Positions 41,604 through 51,158 of a stretch of 64,000 nucleotides of DNA are shown piece by piece. The stretch is taken from contig OY755197.1 in NCBI GenBank assembly GCA_963576735.1, positions 2,368,501-2,432,500 on the forward strand, given 5' to 3'. A program made the translations under genes and the position numbers. The notes below the pieces were generated by a model. The model ran no database searches, had not been told where the DNA came from, and was given only the letters and a program-made list of their open reading frames with translations. The stretch's first letter is position 1; each line of letters begins with the position of its first letter. This DNA is from Bedellia somnulentella (lineage: Eukaryota; Arthropoda; Insecta; Lepidoptera; Bedelliidae).

Positions 41604-41816
41604 AGCTAAAATAGCCGGAGCTTAAGATCTAGAAACTCCGCAGCCACATTTGGAAGTTCATAGGGAACAGGATGGTAGAAATAAAGTATCGTTGTTGATG
41701 GGTTTCCAACCACATCGCCGAAAAACCACTTATAAAAGCCCCATACCCTTAGTCGCCTCTTACGGCACCCATGGGTTGAAAGGAGTTGTGACATTCAAAG
41801 CCGAACTACACGGCAT
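41604..41816 (-). mobile_element. SINE-I, type C, tail missing
   Basis: AGCCGGAGCTTAAGATCTAG, AGCCACATTTGGAAGTTC, CACCCATGGGTTGAAAGG, ACTACACGGC. Confidence 0.8.
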
Positions 41817-41862
41817 TATATAATTTATTTATTATTTTCGGAACAAAAGATATTCTATTTAC

Positions 41863-41938
41863 CTGTGTTACAAACTTGAAGTTAATGTTGACATCGGTTT
41901 TCTTCTCTAATATGGGCTTCACAATAACAATTTGAACC
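41863..41938 (-). CDS. Candidate host exon, 76 nt, between strong splice sites
   Basis: On the minus strand: a polypyrimidine acceptor TTATATTTTTTTCAG, 76 nt, then the donor GTAAAT. With one leading base the exon reads VQIVIVKPILEKKTDVNINF then KFVTQ, 25 codons without stop; the other two frames have stops. The incoming phase is 2 and the outgoing phase 0. It lies outside any repeat. It is on the same strand as the TGF-beta-like exons 7.4 kb upstream, and a run of alternating hydrophobic residues would suit a prodomain beta-strand, but that link is only a guess. I do not recognise the protein from this piece. Confidence 0.5.
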
Positions 41939-42034
41939 CTGAAAAAAATATAAAGTTATGTTAGGTAAAACCAGTTTGACTCGCTTTCTGTCAGAATGTC
42001 GTGTCGATAAAGTAGAGAATATTTAGGTATCTAT

Positions 42035-42141
42035 TGTCCTTCCTGGCTAGTACGAGCGGTGTTTAAACTAGTTATCGCGTGGGATAACGCAGCCATCTCT
42101 TACGCACTTACTTAGTATCGTCTACTGCCATCTCATTCTAA
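42035..42141. mobile_element. MITE-tac, partial
   Basis: CTGGCTAGTACGAGCGGTG, GTTATCGCGTGGGATAACGC, ACTTACTTAGTATCGTCTAC, CATCTCATTCTAA. Confidence 0.65.
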
Positions 42142-42314
42142 GTTATAAAATATGTTTGTGTTACACTCGCCACTTCTAAAGTCCACAGAAGATAAGTAAA
42201 AAAAATATACTTAGTAATACTAAATAATAGAACACACGACTGTAATCCCATATATAAAAAAGTCAGAGCTAAAGAAAAATAATCTTCGCTGCTATTAGAA
42301 GTTGATTGCGGAAA

Positions 42315-42520
42315 AACTGCCTCCGTGGTCTTCGGTTTAGAATTGAAGGTTTTGGGTTTGATTCCCGGGTGGTAAACTGACAAATTTATTATGTGAGATA
42401 TAACCCAGTTTAATACTGTTTTGAAGGACTGAATCGCGTCTAATAACATCGCGAATTACCGAATACTAAATTGATCTCGTGCTTGAAAAGCTCTTTAAGA
42501 TGCATTTCCAGCTTTTATCG
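42315..42520 (+). mobile_element. SINE-III, diverged
   Basis: Head TGCCTCCGTGGTCTTCGG and GGGTTTGATTCCCGGGTGG, then TATAACCCAGT, GAATTACCGAATA, CTCGTGCTTGAAAAG. Confidence 0.65.
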
Positions 42521-42614
42521 TATACTGTTCGTTCTTAGGTTCCCAACCCACACTAGACATAGGTGGTGGACCAATTTTTGGCTAGACTCAAGCGCTTTGG
42601 ACATATATAGTATG

Positions 42615-42768
42615 GTCTGTGTGAAGTCTTGATGGCTTACAATAGCACTATCACAAATCTTTCCATAAGTATCTTTAGTGGCGAAGAGCATTGGAGATTT
42701 CTAAGTCATTGTTGGGCGATGTGTCAGGAGACACACCGTCAACCATCCTTTACAATATTCTAAATACA
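42615..42768 (+). mobile_element. SINE-I, very diverged
   Basis: GATGGCTTACAATAGCACTA, GTTGGGCGATGTGTCAGGAG, ACCGTCAACC. Confidence 0.5.
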
Positions 42769-42799
42769 AACACACACATATATAATATACATATATAAT

Positions 42800-43036
42800 A
42801 TACTCAAAAATCTCTGGTCTGGTCACAAATCTCAAAAAGGGGTAGCCAGAGCTTCGAACTAGAAACTTTTCAGCCACTTTTGGAAGTTGATAGAGGACAA
42901 GATGGTAGAAATAAAGTATTGCTGGTGATAGTCTCCAATCGGATCGCCCAAAAACCACTTAAAAAGTCCCCCCTTAGTTGCCTCTTACGACCCATGAGTA
43001 GAAAGGGTTTGTGACATTCTAAGCCGGAAGTACAGT
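42800..43036 (-). mobile_element. SINE-I, type C, diverged
   Basis: CAAAAAGGGGTAGCCAGAGC, AACTAGAAACTTTTCAGCC, GTTGATAGAGGACAAGATGG, CATTCTAAGCCGGAAG. Confidence 0.75.
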
Positions 43037-43469
43037 GCAGAAATTAATTCTACCAGATTATCTCCCCTCAATTTCCAAATGTGGTTGAGTATCTCTGCAG
43101 CTGGTTACATGTACATACATACATACATTCATACATATATACACACGTATGTTATAATAGAGTATATTTATTAAAGATATCTGACCCGACAGACTTCGTA
43201 CTGTCAAATTTGCTTATGACAAAGCTTAAGGCGTTTTTTCCGGTCCTCTTAGTTCAATCAGGCGTGAATATTTTATCGATCAAATGTTTCCGGAATAAAA
43301 AGTATCCTATGTTACAAATTAGGTTATTATCTAGAATCCTGGCAAATTTCATTTATATACATTACGTACTTGAGAAGCCTTTTTGCATCAAACACACAAA
43401 CATCCAATCATCTAAACTTTCACATTTAGAATATTAATAGGATGGAAAAAAAAACAATAAATATAAAAA

Positions 43470-43711
43470 CATAAAACATAAACGTTCACGCCGAATATCC
43501 CCGAAGGGGTTGGCAGAGGTACTAATTCTTCTGAACATCACGTGACTTTGTCACCTGGTGTTCAGAGTACCCACGTTTTGCATGGACAGTGTACTCACGT
43601 GATAGGGGGCAGGCCTATCGCCGTTTTGTACGAATACACTGTCACATGACTAAGTACAATGTGGGTTTCCTCACGATGTTTTCCCTCACCGTTAACAACC
43701 ATGATAAATAA
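43470..43711 (-). mobile_element. SINE-II, lacking the tRNA-like head
   Basis: ATAAACGTTCACGCCGAATA, CCGAAGGGGTTGGCAGAGG, GTGATAGGGGGCAGGCCTAT, TTTTCCCTCACCGTTAACAA. Confidence 0.85.
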
Positions 43712-43744
43712 TATTTACTAATAATACAAAAAATATTTACTTAC

Positions 43745-43783
43745 CAAAACAGTTAAACATCCAGAATTGCGAGTATTAAAATT
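43745..43783 (-). CDS. Candidate 39-nt microexon
   Basis: On the minus strand an acceptor TTGAGCTTTTCAG precedes 39 nt, followed by a perfect-looking donor GTAAGTAAA. In phase 0 it reads NFNTRNSGCLTVL with no stop; the other two frames have stops. It could belong to the TGF-beta-like gene on the same strand, but exon 2 of that gene ends in phase 1, so at least one further exon would be needed between them. Chance pairing of splice-like sites in AT-rich DNA is possible. Confidence 0.3.
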
Positions 43784-43896
43784 CTGAAAAGCTCAATTAT
43801 TGAGAAGTATCATGATTAGTGATTAGTAGCTTAATACTAAAAAAACATTTTAAATAGGGCCGTTTGACTTCAAACAAATTGAAAATTATTTCGATA

Positions 43897-44095
43897 CTAG
43901 TGGTCCGCCCGGCTTCGCACGGATGTTGTATTATGTTTTACTGCTTACCCCTTACGATATTTAATGTGATGATATATGTCCTATATCCTTTTCCTGGTTC
44001 TAAGCTACCTCTCCAACAATTTTCAGCTAGATCGGTTCATCCGTTCTTGAGTTATAAACAGTGTAACTAACACCACTTTCTTTTATATATATAGA
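43897..44095 (-). mobile_element. Short Helitron, Lep1-like
   Basis: On the minus strand starts TCTATATATATAAAAG and ends at the CCGTGCGAAGCCGGGC hairpin and CTAG (plus 43897-43900), between A and T. Confidence 0.8.
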
Positions 44096-44134
44096 TGTGT
44101 GAATTCGATTGTATGTGTATTTTTTTTAATTCTA

Positions 44135-44373
44135 ATAAATAAAATTCACCTGTAACAGTGTTTGTCACCAGACTTCTCCGAAACGTCTGAACCGATTGAA
44201 ATAAAATTTTGCATACACATTCGGTAGGTTTGAGAATAGGTTTATAACTATTTTTTATACTTCTAAGTGATCAGGGTTGTATACCCCTCATATTTTGTTT
44301 TTATTTTATAGACTAGAAATTCTCTAGAAATATTTAATATGGCAACACAGTGTTTGCCGGTTTAGCTAGCATA
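44135..44373 (+). mobile_element. Second Helitron-like family, 3' end
   Basis: CGTCTGAACCGATTGAAAT, then a terminal hairpin GGCAACACAGTGTTTGCC and TTTAGCTAG. The 5' boundary is uncertain. Confidence 0.45.
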
Positions 44374-44497
44374 TCTATAAACTACAAAGTACTTATTATT
44401 ACTAGTTGGATGTTTTTTCCAGTTCTTAACACATTTATCGCCAGACTTATCCATAGTATAGTATTTTGTTTCAAACAAATGCATTACGAAATTTTAT

Positions 44498-44546
44498 AAT
44501 GAGTAACGAATACGTTACTAATGAGTAACGAATACGTTACTCATTA
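44498..44546. repeat. Tandem palindrome AGTAACGAATACGTTACT x2
   Basis: AATGAGTAACGAATACGTTA occurs twice, 22 bp apart; each unit is itself palindromic (GTAACG/CGTTAC). Confidence 0.7.
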
Positions 44547-44688
44547 ACAAAGAAAAATGTCTAGATAAAATATTGCCGATGATTTAAGAAAAAATATACT
44601 TTTACCAATATACTAATTTATAACTATACATTTACTAATTCGCTAATATAAGAAATTATTTTAAATTATATACTTTTTACATAATAAA

Positions 44689-45584
44689 GTGTGTTCTCCG
44701 TGGTCGTCCTCTACTAACATTACCATCCACACTAGCTCTATAGATCCCTTTTACCAATTTTCTATCATCCATCCTCTCTATGTGCCCAAACCATCTCAAC
44801 ATTCCTTTTTCTATCTTTCTTACAATATCATCTTTCACACCACACTTTTCACGAATAACACTATTTCTCACTCGGTCACATAATCTAACATTACAAATTT
44901 TTCTGAGGGACCTCATCTCTACTGCATTCACTCTGCTCTCATGCTTCTTCTGCCACACCCAACATTCGCTTCCATACATAAGCGTAGGAACAAGAACAGC
45001 ATCATGCACAGCCATTCGGGCCTTTTCAGACACCGTTTGACTGATCATTAGGCTATTCATTGCTCCATTTACCGCATTACCCTTTTTCACTCTTCTTTCA
45101 ATGTCTTCATCACATTTCCCATCCCTTGTAAACAAACTTCCCAGATATACAAACTCCTTCACCTGTTCCACATCCTTACCATCAATCGCAATCACGCATT
45201 CTGTCACATCTTCCTGTCTCTCAAAAACCATCGTTTTGGTCTTATCCACATTCACCCTCATTCCCTTTCTTACAAAAGACTCACATGCAATATTCATCAT
45301 CTCTTGCAACTCTTCTGCCGATGATGCAAGTAGCACTTGATCGTCAGCATACAAGAGGCATTTAATGATGAATCCACCCATCCTTAGTCCATAATCACTT
45401 TCACGCAACTCTGTCAAACAGTCATCCATGAACAAATTGAAGAGCCACGGAGAAGCTACACATCCCTGTCGGACACCCCTAGAGATTCCGAACCAGTCAG
45501 TGTTTTCCCCGTTTACTCTTACACATGCACTAGAATCCTCATAAAGTGATACCAATGCACGTATAAGTTGACTCCCCAAACCGA
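44689..45584 (-). pseudogene. RTE-like reverse transcriptase, inverted piece
   Basis: About 300 residues: FGLGSQLIRALVSLYEDS, GVRQGCVASPWLFNLFMDDC (motif B), CLLYADDQVLLASSAEELQE (catalytic YADD), KEFVYLGSLFTRDGKCDEDI, VLVPTLMYGSECW, GMLRWFGHIERMDD, ending SRGRPRRTH. The frame has no stop, so the insertion is fairly recent. The first nine residues of the open frame (MSTLSIWSK) are the antisense of the 3' piece and are an artefact of the inversion. The endonuclease domain and motif A are missing through 5' truncation, so this copy is inactive. The family provides the reverse transcriptase that I infer mobilises SINE-I. RTE is the best clade guess. Confidence 0.85.
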
Positions 45585-45779
45585 ACTTGGACCAAATTGA
45601 GAGTGTGCTCAAAAAGGCTGGCGTCCGAAGTATGAAGAATAAAAGAGCATGTATGAAAAGATTGATGGATGTAAACGAAGCTAGAGAGGTTTGTCAGGAT
45701 CGTGCGAAGTGGCGATCAATAGTCTCTGCCTACCCCAATGGGAACTAATGGCGTGAGTATATGTATGTATGTATGTATG
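45585..45779 (+). pseudogene. RTE-like LINE ORF end and 3' tail
   Basis: Reads LDQIESVLKKAGVRSMKNKR, then ACMKRLMDVNEAREVCQDRA and KWRSIVSAYPNGN before a TAA, followed at once by TGGCGTGAGTATATG and TATG repeats. There is almost no 3' UTR. The last coding bases plus tail (45724-45779) are the part shared with SINE-I. Confidence 0.88.
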
Positions 45780-45790
45780 TACATAATAAA

Positions 45791-46496
45791 AAATAACCTA
45801 AGAATTATCAGCCAATAATTCTAAGGCCATTTAAACGAAAACGACAAAAAATAAATATGCGATAATACAGCGATGATAAAATTAAAACAATTATCTAAAC
45901 ATAAAATGAATGCAAGTATTAGAAAAAACTGGAGTTCGGTGTCATCAAGATAACATTACAAATCTAATAATCGTGATAATGTGAAAACAACAAAGTATAC
46001 TTTTTACAAAATACAGTCTTATTATTTTACGTTTCATAATCACAATCCCACAAAAAACCGTAGAGCCACATATTTCTTTTACACCGCGAAACGCTTTCAA
46101 TCAACAAAACTCCATTCATCTCGACTTATCGCCCGGAAAAAATAATGACTACCTATAAATTTGGCGGGAAAAGGGTATAAATGATAGGTAGCTAAAATAT
46201 TTTCTATTTAGTTACGCGGCTTACAAAGCTGTCCGGTCTGTGGTATTGTAAATTATTTTTATGCCCCCATAGAATGGGCTGGTCAGCCAAATTATAGGGA
46301 TGGGGGCAGTTTTGGGTAAGCTATGGCCTGCAATTTCATCCGCCTCTTTTTGTTTAGCTAGGTATTTTGATTTATAATGGATAAATACGGACACATAATA
46401 AAGTTAGTATAATTTAATGACTTGTTATACGGAACACGAACTCTACGATATATAAATAAGCTCAAAGTGTAATAAACAATCGTATTTTTTAACATT
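45791..46496. other. No supported gene
   Basis: AT-rich. A 36-nt plus-strand stretch at about 46214-46249 sits between TATTTTCTATTTAG and GTAAAT and is open in all frames, but is too short to claim as an exon. Confidence 0.35.
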
Positions 46497-46501
46497 CAAA
46501 T

Positions 46502-46590
46502 ATTGCCTTCAGCAGGAATCGGCTCCGTGACTTCTGGACCCATAAGGTAGTCATTTATCCACCAGGCAACGCATGCCTTATGAAATAATT
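46502..46590 (-). other. Coding-looking segment of unknown nature
   Basis: On the minus strand it reads KACVAWWINDYLMGPEVTEP then IPAEGNI and a TGA. Its composition is richer in G+C than its flanks. I see no convincing acceptor (only TTTCATAAG) and do not recognise the protein. Could be an exon end or a repeat. Confidence 0.25.
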
Positions 46591-47105
46591 AAATATTATT
46601 ATGGATACTAGGAATTGCTAAACGTTTGTCTGCCACAAAAACTTCCACTATCAAGTAATAGTATGTATTTATGAACATGTTTCATTTTTATTCAGTGTTT
46701 CTTTAAATAAACCAGTGTTGATCGAAATAATTTTCAATTTGCTTTTTACTTCAACTAAGAATATTTTAAATCACTAAAACTGCAACGCATGAACGTAAGT
46801 ATACGATATAAGTGCATATAATAACGACGATATTTTTCGGAAAAGTTATTTAGTACATCAGAGTAAAAAATATATAATATTTGAGTAGGATTAAGATATA
46901 TAAAGGCAGAAATAGGGACCGATCAACGATGGTTTTAGCCGCCTACCAATGCTTTCCACGTTTATCCAAGAAAGAGTAGGCGAAGCGTTGGAAACAATTC
47001 TTAACTTCTTGATTGGAGATGGGATGGCGCTAAAATATGCGTACAGCAAACGGCTTTTTATTATCCCATAGCTCAATAAAACTTAGCCCCCCATGTTGCC
47101 ATTGC
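46591..47105. other. No recognisable feature
   Basis: No supported gene or repeat. Confidence 0.35.
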
Positions 47106-47111
47106 CGTGAA

Positions 47112-47436
47112 ATGTCTGCCTTCGTGGTCTCGCGGTTAAGCGCTTGGTTTCAAGTACGGAGGTCTCGGGTTCGATCCCCGGGGGGTGGTAACCTTACAAA
47201 TTTAATTTGTAAGATTTTACCCAGTCTGAAAGGATATTGCAGGCTTGAATCACCTGGTTATCCGAAAATTAAGATGATTCCGTGCTTCAGAGGGCACGTT
47301 AAGCCGTCGGCCCCGGATACTATTACGGTAGAAGTCGTTAGTCTGCCAACCCGCAATTGGCCAGCGTGGTGGACTATGGTTAAATCGCCCCATATAGGGT
47401 AGGCTCGAGCCCCTTGGTGGGGACATATAAGAGCTG
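47112..47436 (+). mobile_element. SINE-III, full length
   Basis: tRNA-like head CTGCCTTCGTGGTCTCGCGG (A-box) and TCGGGTTCGATCCCCGG (B-box); body AAGATTTTACCCAGTCTG, GATTCCGTGCTTCAGAGG, GGTGGACTATGGTTAAATCG, GCTCGAGCCCCTTGGTGGGG. Transcription by RNA polymerase III is inferred from the head. Confidence 0.82.
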
Positions 47437-47577
47437 TGAGAGTGTAATTTAGGCTAAGAATGATGATCTTTTTCCGTGAGTGCCACATGAGGCAATTTTG
47501 GTTACGGGGCCTTTTAAGTGATTTTCGGATAACATAGTAACTAACCAAATTTATTCGTTTGTCTATCTTTTAGCACT

Positions 47578-47709
47578 TCATACATACATACATATACTCA
47601 CGGGTATAAATCCCTTAAAGGGGTAGCCACAGCTGAGAAATTAGAAATTTCTCAGCCACTTTTGGAAGTTGAGTGGGGAAAAGATGGTAGAATAAAGGTT
47701 GTTGGTGAT
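47578..47709 (-). mobile_element. SINE-I, head missing
   Basis: CATATACTCACGGGTATAAA, AAATTTCTCAGCCACTTTTG, stops at GTTGTTGGTGAT. Confidence 0.8.
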
Positions 47710-47974
47710 TAGCACTTTCATTATCCAAAATTGCTAAAATGTTGATTCTAAGGCTTGGCCTGCTGTTTTTTTGTGATTTTCATATATAACACATAACCGA
47801 CTCATAACATGTAGTTTGATAGACATTATTTCATTTATTGAACAGATAAAACAAAGGAAACTAAAATTTCATCAAATTACCCAAGAACTATTAGCCAGTA
47901 ATTCAAAGGTAATTTGATGAAAATCAAACAATACATAAAAAAAGTCGACTTTACTAAATTTTTATTATGAGACT

Positions 47975-48225
47975 ACATACATACATACATATACTCACGG
48001 CTATAATTCCCTTGAAGGGGTAGCCAGAGCTAGGGAATAAAAAAATCCTTAGCCACTTTTGGAAGTTGAGTGGGGGAAAAGATGGTAGAATAAAGGTTGT
48101 TGGTGATAGGTCTCCAACCGCATCGCCCAATAATCCCTTGAAAAGCCCCAATACCGTTAGTCGCCTCTTACGTACACCCACCGGAAGAAATAGGGTAGTG
48201 CTATTCTAAGCCGACACTACACAGC
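47975..48225 (-). mobile_element. SINE-I, type A
   Basis: Full length, CATACATACATACATATACT to ACTACACAGC. Confidence 0.9.
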
Positions 48226-48616
48226 TAGTAATATAGCAATACAAATAAGAATCTACCATCCAACTTGTCACAGTATCGTCAAGTCATACACCAAACAACA
48301 TATTTGCATTGCTCTTGGAGCTTTCATGCATATTTAAGGCTGGTCGGTAATAAAGTAGCAACAAAATTGTGTAAGTTTGATAGTGTACACGTTTACATCT
48401 TTTTTATTTTTGAATACCAAAAATTATAGAATATTCCACAGCATGTAGGATTTAGGTATTTAGACGGATAACTATTCTTTATTTTCTCCTTAGGTGAATT
48501 AATTTACACTCGTAATAGCGCATTTCTTAGATACTTACTCAATGGAAATATTTTTTGATTTGAATTAAATTTCACATCAAAATTTTTAGTAAAAAGACAT
48601 GAAGGAAATCAACCGT
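48226..48616. other. No recognisable feature
   Basis: Presumably intron or downstream sequence of the TGF-beta-like gene; nothing specific seen. Confidence 0.35.
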
Positions 48617-48942
48617 TTATGAGTTGCAGATGTAAAAAAGGTTTGATACTAATTGAATCCTTTTATAATAAATTGTAGGTATTGATTTTTAAACCCTATG
48701 TAGTTATTGTTCAAGCATCCTTTTACTTATAGGTTGATAAGAAATTATTCAATTATGTATGAATAATTTGTTTTGCATGAAAACCTCATGTGGGATTATT
48801 ACTAATCCGAGGTCGTGAGTTCGAGTTCCGCTGGTGTCGATCTTTATTTACTTAATCGAATAGTATTAAGAAATCATTGAAACATACCAGCAAGTTTTGT
48901 TTTATTTTTATTAAAATCTTTTTTTATTCTACAAAAGTTTAC

Positions 48943-49032
48943 CTCGTCCTGCAAAAGCATTAATTTCCATAGTGTTGTGCGGGTCTTCTTCCCGCACGGG
49001 CGCGGTGTCCACGTGCGCTAGGATTTGTGCCT
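48943..49032 (-). pseudogene. Decayed tandem copy of TGF-beta-like exon 2
   Basis: On the minus strand it reads QILAHVDTAPVREEDPHNTM then EINAFAGRG and a donor GTAAAC, matching the second half of the exon at 49290-49431 with several replacements. The first ~50 nt, including the acceptor, are gone. The flank 48617-48780 resembles 49104-49250 (CCTTTTACTTATAGGTTGAT), so a block of some hundreds of bases was duplicated in tandem. Confidence 0.8.
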
Positions 49033-49289
49033 TACTTTTTTATGAATGGAATAAAATTGTTTTGCTTCATTAATATTGAACGTGATTTGAGAACTTATTT
49101 CAGCGTTTATGAGTTGCAGTTGTCATAAATTAAAAAAAACGTTTGCAATAGATACAAATATGAATGACTTTTTCAACCCTATTTGGTTATTATTCAAGCG
49201 TCCTTTTACTTATAGGTTGATAGAAAAACATTCAAATATACCCGCATTTTTTAAAAAATATTTTTTATTTTCATTCTAAGCTAGTTTAC

Positions 49290-49431
49290 CTCGATGAGCA
49301 ATAGCAATAATTTCCCTAGTGTTGTGCGGGTCTTCTTCCCGCACCGGCGCGGTGTCCGCGTGCGCTAGGATCTGCCGCACGACGTCGCGCGGCGGCGCGC
49401 GCACACCCATTGGCCGCGACGTTAGTCCCAG
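49290..49431 (-). CDS. TGF-beta-superfamily ligand, exon 2 (start of prodomain)
   Basis: 142 nt between acceptor TAATTTATTTGCAG and donor GTAAAC. Starts in phase 0: LGLTSRPMGVRAPPRDVVRQ, ILAHADTAPVREEDPHNTRE, IIAIAHR, and one base of the next codon, so it ends in phase 1. Joined to exon 1 it gives SIKRQILNK followed by LGLTSRPMG, the first helix and following segment of the TGF-beta/activin prodomain (compare the family pattern IK.QIL.KL.L...P); TREIIAIAH matches the TREII.FA-type strand that follows in activin-like members. The prodomain keeps the ligand latent in the secretory pathway. Which member (activin, dawdle, myoglianin or maverick type) cannot be told from this part. The rest of the gene is not recognised in the window. 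It is much richer in G+C than the surrounding introns. Confidence 0.85.
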
Positions 49432-50212
49432 CTGCAAATAAATTAGATTTATTATGTATATCCACATGGTTTTATAACAAAATAAATAAATAAATAAATA
49501 TAGTTGTATTATCATCAGCAATATTGTTTTTTTTTTGGGTTCCGTATCATGTAAAAAGTAAGTTGTATCATCATGACAATGATCTCTAGGTTCGTTATCT
49601 AAAGGTAAAACGGGACTGGACGGGAGTTACTAAGATTTGGCTGTCTATCTGCATTCAGGTTGTATCTGATGAACCATGATAGCTAGAAAGTTCAAAATTT
49701 CCTAAATCTGATCGGATTACTGTTGCTGATATAATGAAAAGTACTAAAATCTGATTAATATAGATACTTAAAAGGTTTGATTTTGGTAAATTTTGTTGCA
49801 CTTCGGGCTCTGAGCTTTTTGATGAGACCCATTTCTGTGCATAGAGTAGATGCGCTATGTAGTCATGACTGGCGACACACACACAAAAATAATCTTTAGG
49901 CACTGCAAAGTTTCCGTCTACAACATATGGTGCAGCTTTTCGATCATATAAAACTTACCCATCCAAGAGACCACCATCAAGAATCGTGTACAGCACAAAT
50001 CACGCTCATCACAAAAATACTTAAAATATACTGCGACTAATTTATTGACAGTGCTCGCGGTTTTGGAAGTTGGTAACTGTACTGATCGAGGATAGGAACG
50101 CATTTAGCAGGATGCATGCAGTGTCAAAATACAAGTATGTTGTCCTCAACTCCTCATTGTATACCGTCGCGTCGTATAGGTATGAATATTTTTTAGTACA
50201 GGTTTCTTTTGT

Positions 50213-50281
50213 TTTAAAACTTTTTGATGAAGCTATATGTTCCATTCCATTTTTATACTTTGTTGAGTATCTGTTCGTTGT
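50213..50281 (-). pseudogene. Fragment of a duplicated exon 1 donor region
   Basis: TTTTAAAACTTTTTGATGAA, then CTTTGTTGAGTATCTG as in the intact exon 1 boundary (51113-51175); only the last ~20 nt of exon remain. Confidence 0.65.
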
Positions 50282-50287
50282 AAAATA

Positions 50288-50528
50288 TACATACATACAT
50301 ACATATACTTACGGCTATAAATCTCTAGACGGAGTAACCAGAGCTAAGGAATTAGAAATTACTCAGCCACTTTTGGAAATTGAATGGGGAAAAGATGATA
50401 AAAAAAAAGGTTCTTGGTGATGGGTCTCCAACCGCATCGCCCAAAAAAATCCCTTGATAGCCCCAATACCGTTAGTGGCCTCTTACGTACACCCACCGGA
50501 AGAAATTCTAAGCCTAACAGTACACAGC
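50288..50528 (-). mobile_element. SINE-I, type A, in intron 1
   Basis: Full length apart from a deletion near the GGGGTAGTG block. Lies in the intron between the TGF-beta-like exons. Confidence 0.85.
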
Positions 50529-50589
50529 TAAAACTCTTTGACTAATATCTATATTCGATTGGCTGATGATGGATGGTAATTATTAATAA

Positions 50590-50797
50590 CTAGTAGACCA
50601 GGGTTTCGCACGGGTAGAATCATAATTTGAATATATCTGTGATGTTAGATTTTCAATCTATCTGTCTTGTAGTTTTTTGAGGGTTGTTGTTCTCTCTCAT
50701 GTTCTCCTGGTCCTAAGCTGCTTATTTACCAATTTTCAGCCAAATTGGTTCAGCTGTTTATGAGTGTTACTAACATGAGTTTCCTACGCATATAGTT
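50590..50797 (-). mobile_element. Helitron, Lep1-like, diverged
   Basis: CTAG at 50590 followed by GACCAGGGTTTCGCACGGG; inner CCAATTTTCAGCCAAATTGG, GTGTTACTAACATGAG. It ends directly against the pseudo-exon at 50801. Confidence 0.65.
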
Positions 50798-50800
50798 TAC

Positions 50801-50898
50801 CTTCTTGAGTATCTGTCGCTTGATGGAGTCGACGGCAGGCGCGGTTCGCAGCTCCGGCCGGCGTCGCACAGCGCTAGCGCCCGCGCACAGCCACAGCT
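50801..50898 (-). pseudogene. Decayed tandem copy of TGF-beta-like exon 1
   Basis: Nearly the same as the intact exon from its CTGTGGCTGTGCGCG to the donor, with PAVDSIKRQILKK kept. One inserted G (GCGCGGGCGC) and one deleted G (GCCGGCCGGAG) put the stretch between them out of frame. The start codon region is replaced by unrelated sequence. It cannot serve as a first exon. Confidence 0.85.
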
Positions 50899-50973
50899 TA
50901 TAGTAACTGGCATTCAGCATATTTAATAAAATTGTCTTTGATACCGATCATAGGTGCAGTCGTTGATAAACTC

Positions 50974-51035
50974 AGATGAAGCCCTATATGCTATTCCATT
51001 TTTGTGAATTACCTTTTGGACTATCTGTCACGTCA
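50974..51035 (-). pseudogene. Further fragment of exon 1 donor region
   Basis: CAGATGAAGCCCTATATG, CTATTCCATTTTTGTGAATT, ACCTTTTGGACTATCTGTCA: same order as 50213-50281 and the intact boundary. Confidence 0.55.
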
Positions 51036-51158
51036 CAGGCTTTGCTTAGAGGCGCTGCTCTGCCCCTATCATTTTACCGTAGAGTAAGTATGAATACATT
51101 TCAGAGAACCGATTGTTTTAAAACTCTTTGAAAGCTTATATGACATTCAAAACCTTAC

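Larger units (their letters stand above)
44689..45779. mobile_element. RTE-like LINE with 5' inversion (twin priming)
   Basis: The 3' piece (about 45585-45779) is on the plus strand and ends GGCGTGAGTATATG(TATG)n. The 5' piece (44689-45584) is on the minus strand. Target duplication TACATAATAAA lies at 44678-44688 and 45780-45790. The two pieces are adjacent in the element: an intact copy (28080-28130, antisense) runs straight from one to the other, and CTT is shared at the breakpoint. Confidence 0.93.

Noticed and set aside
44677..45612. 311-codon open frame as an intact gene
   Set aside because: Its N-terminus is created by the LINE inversion and its end is cut by the target site.
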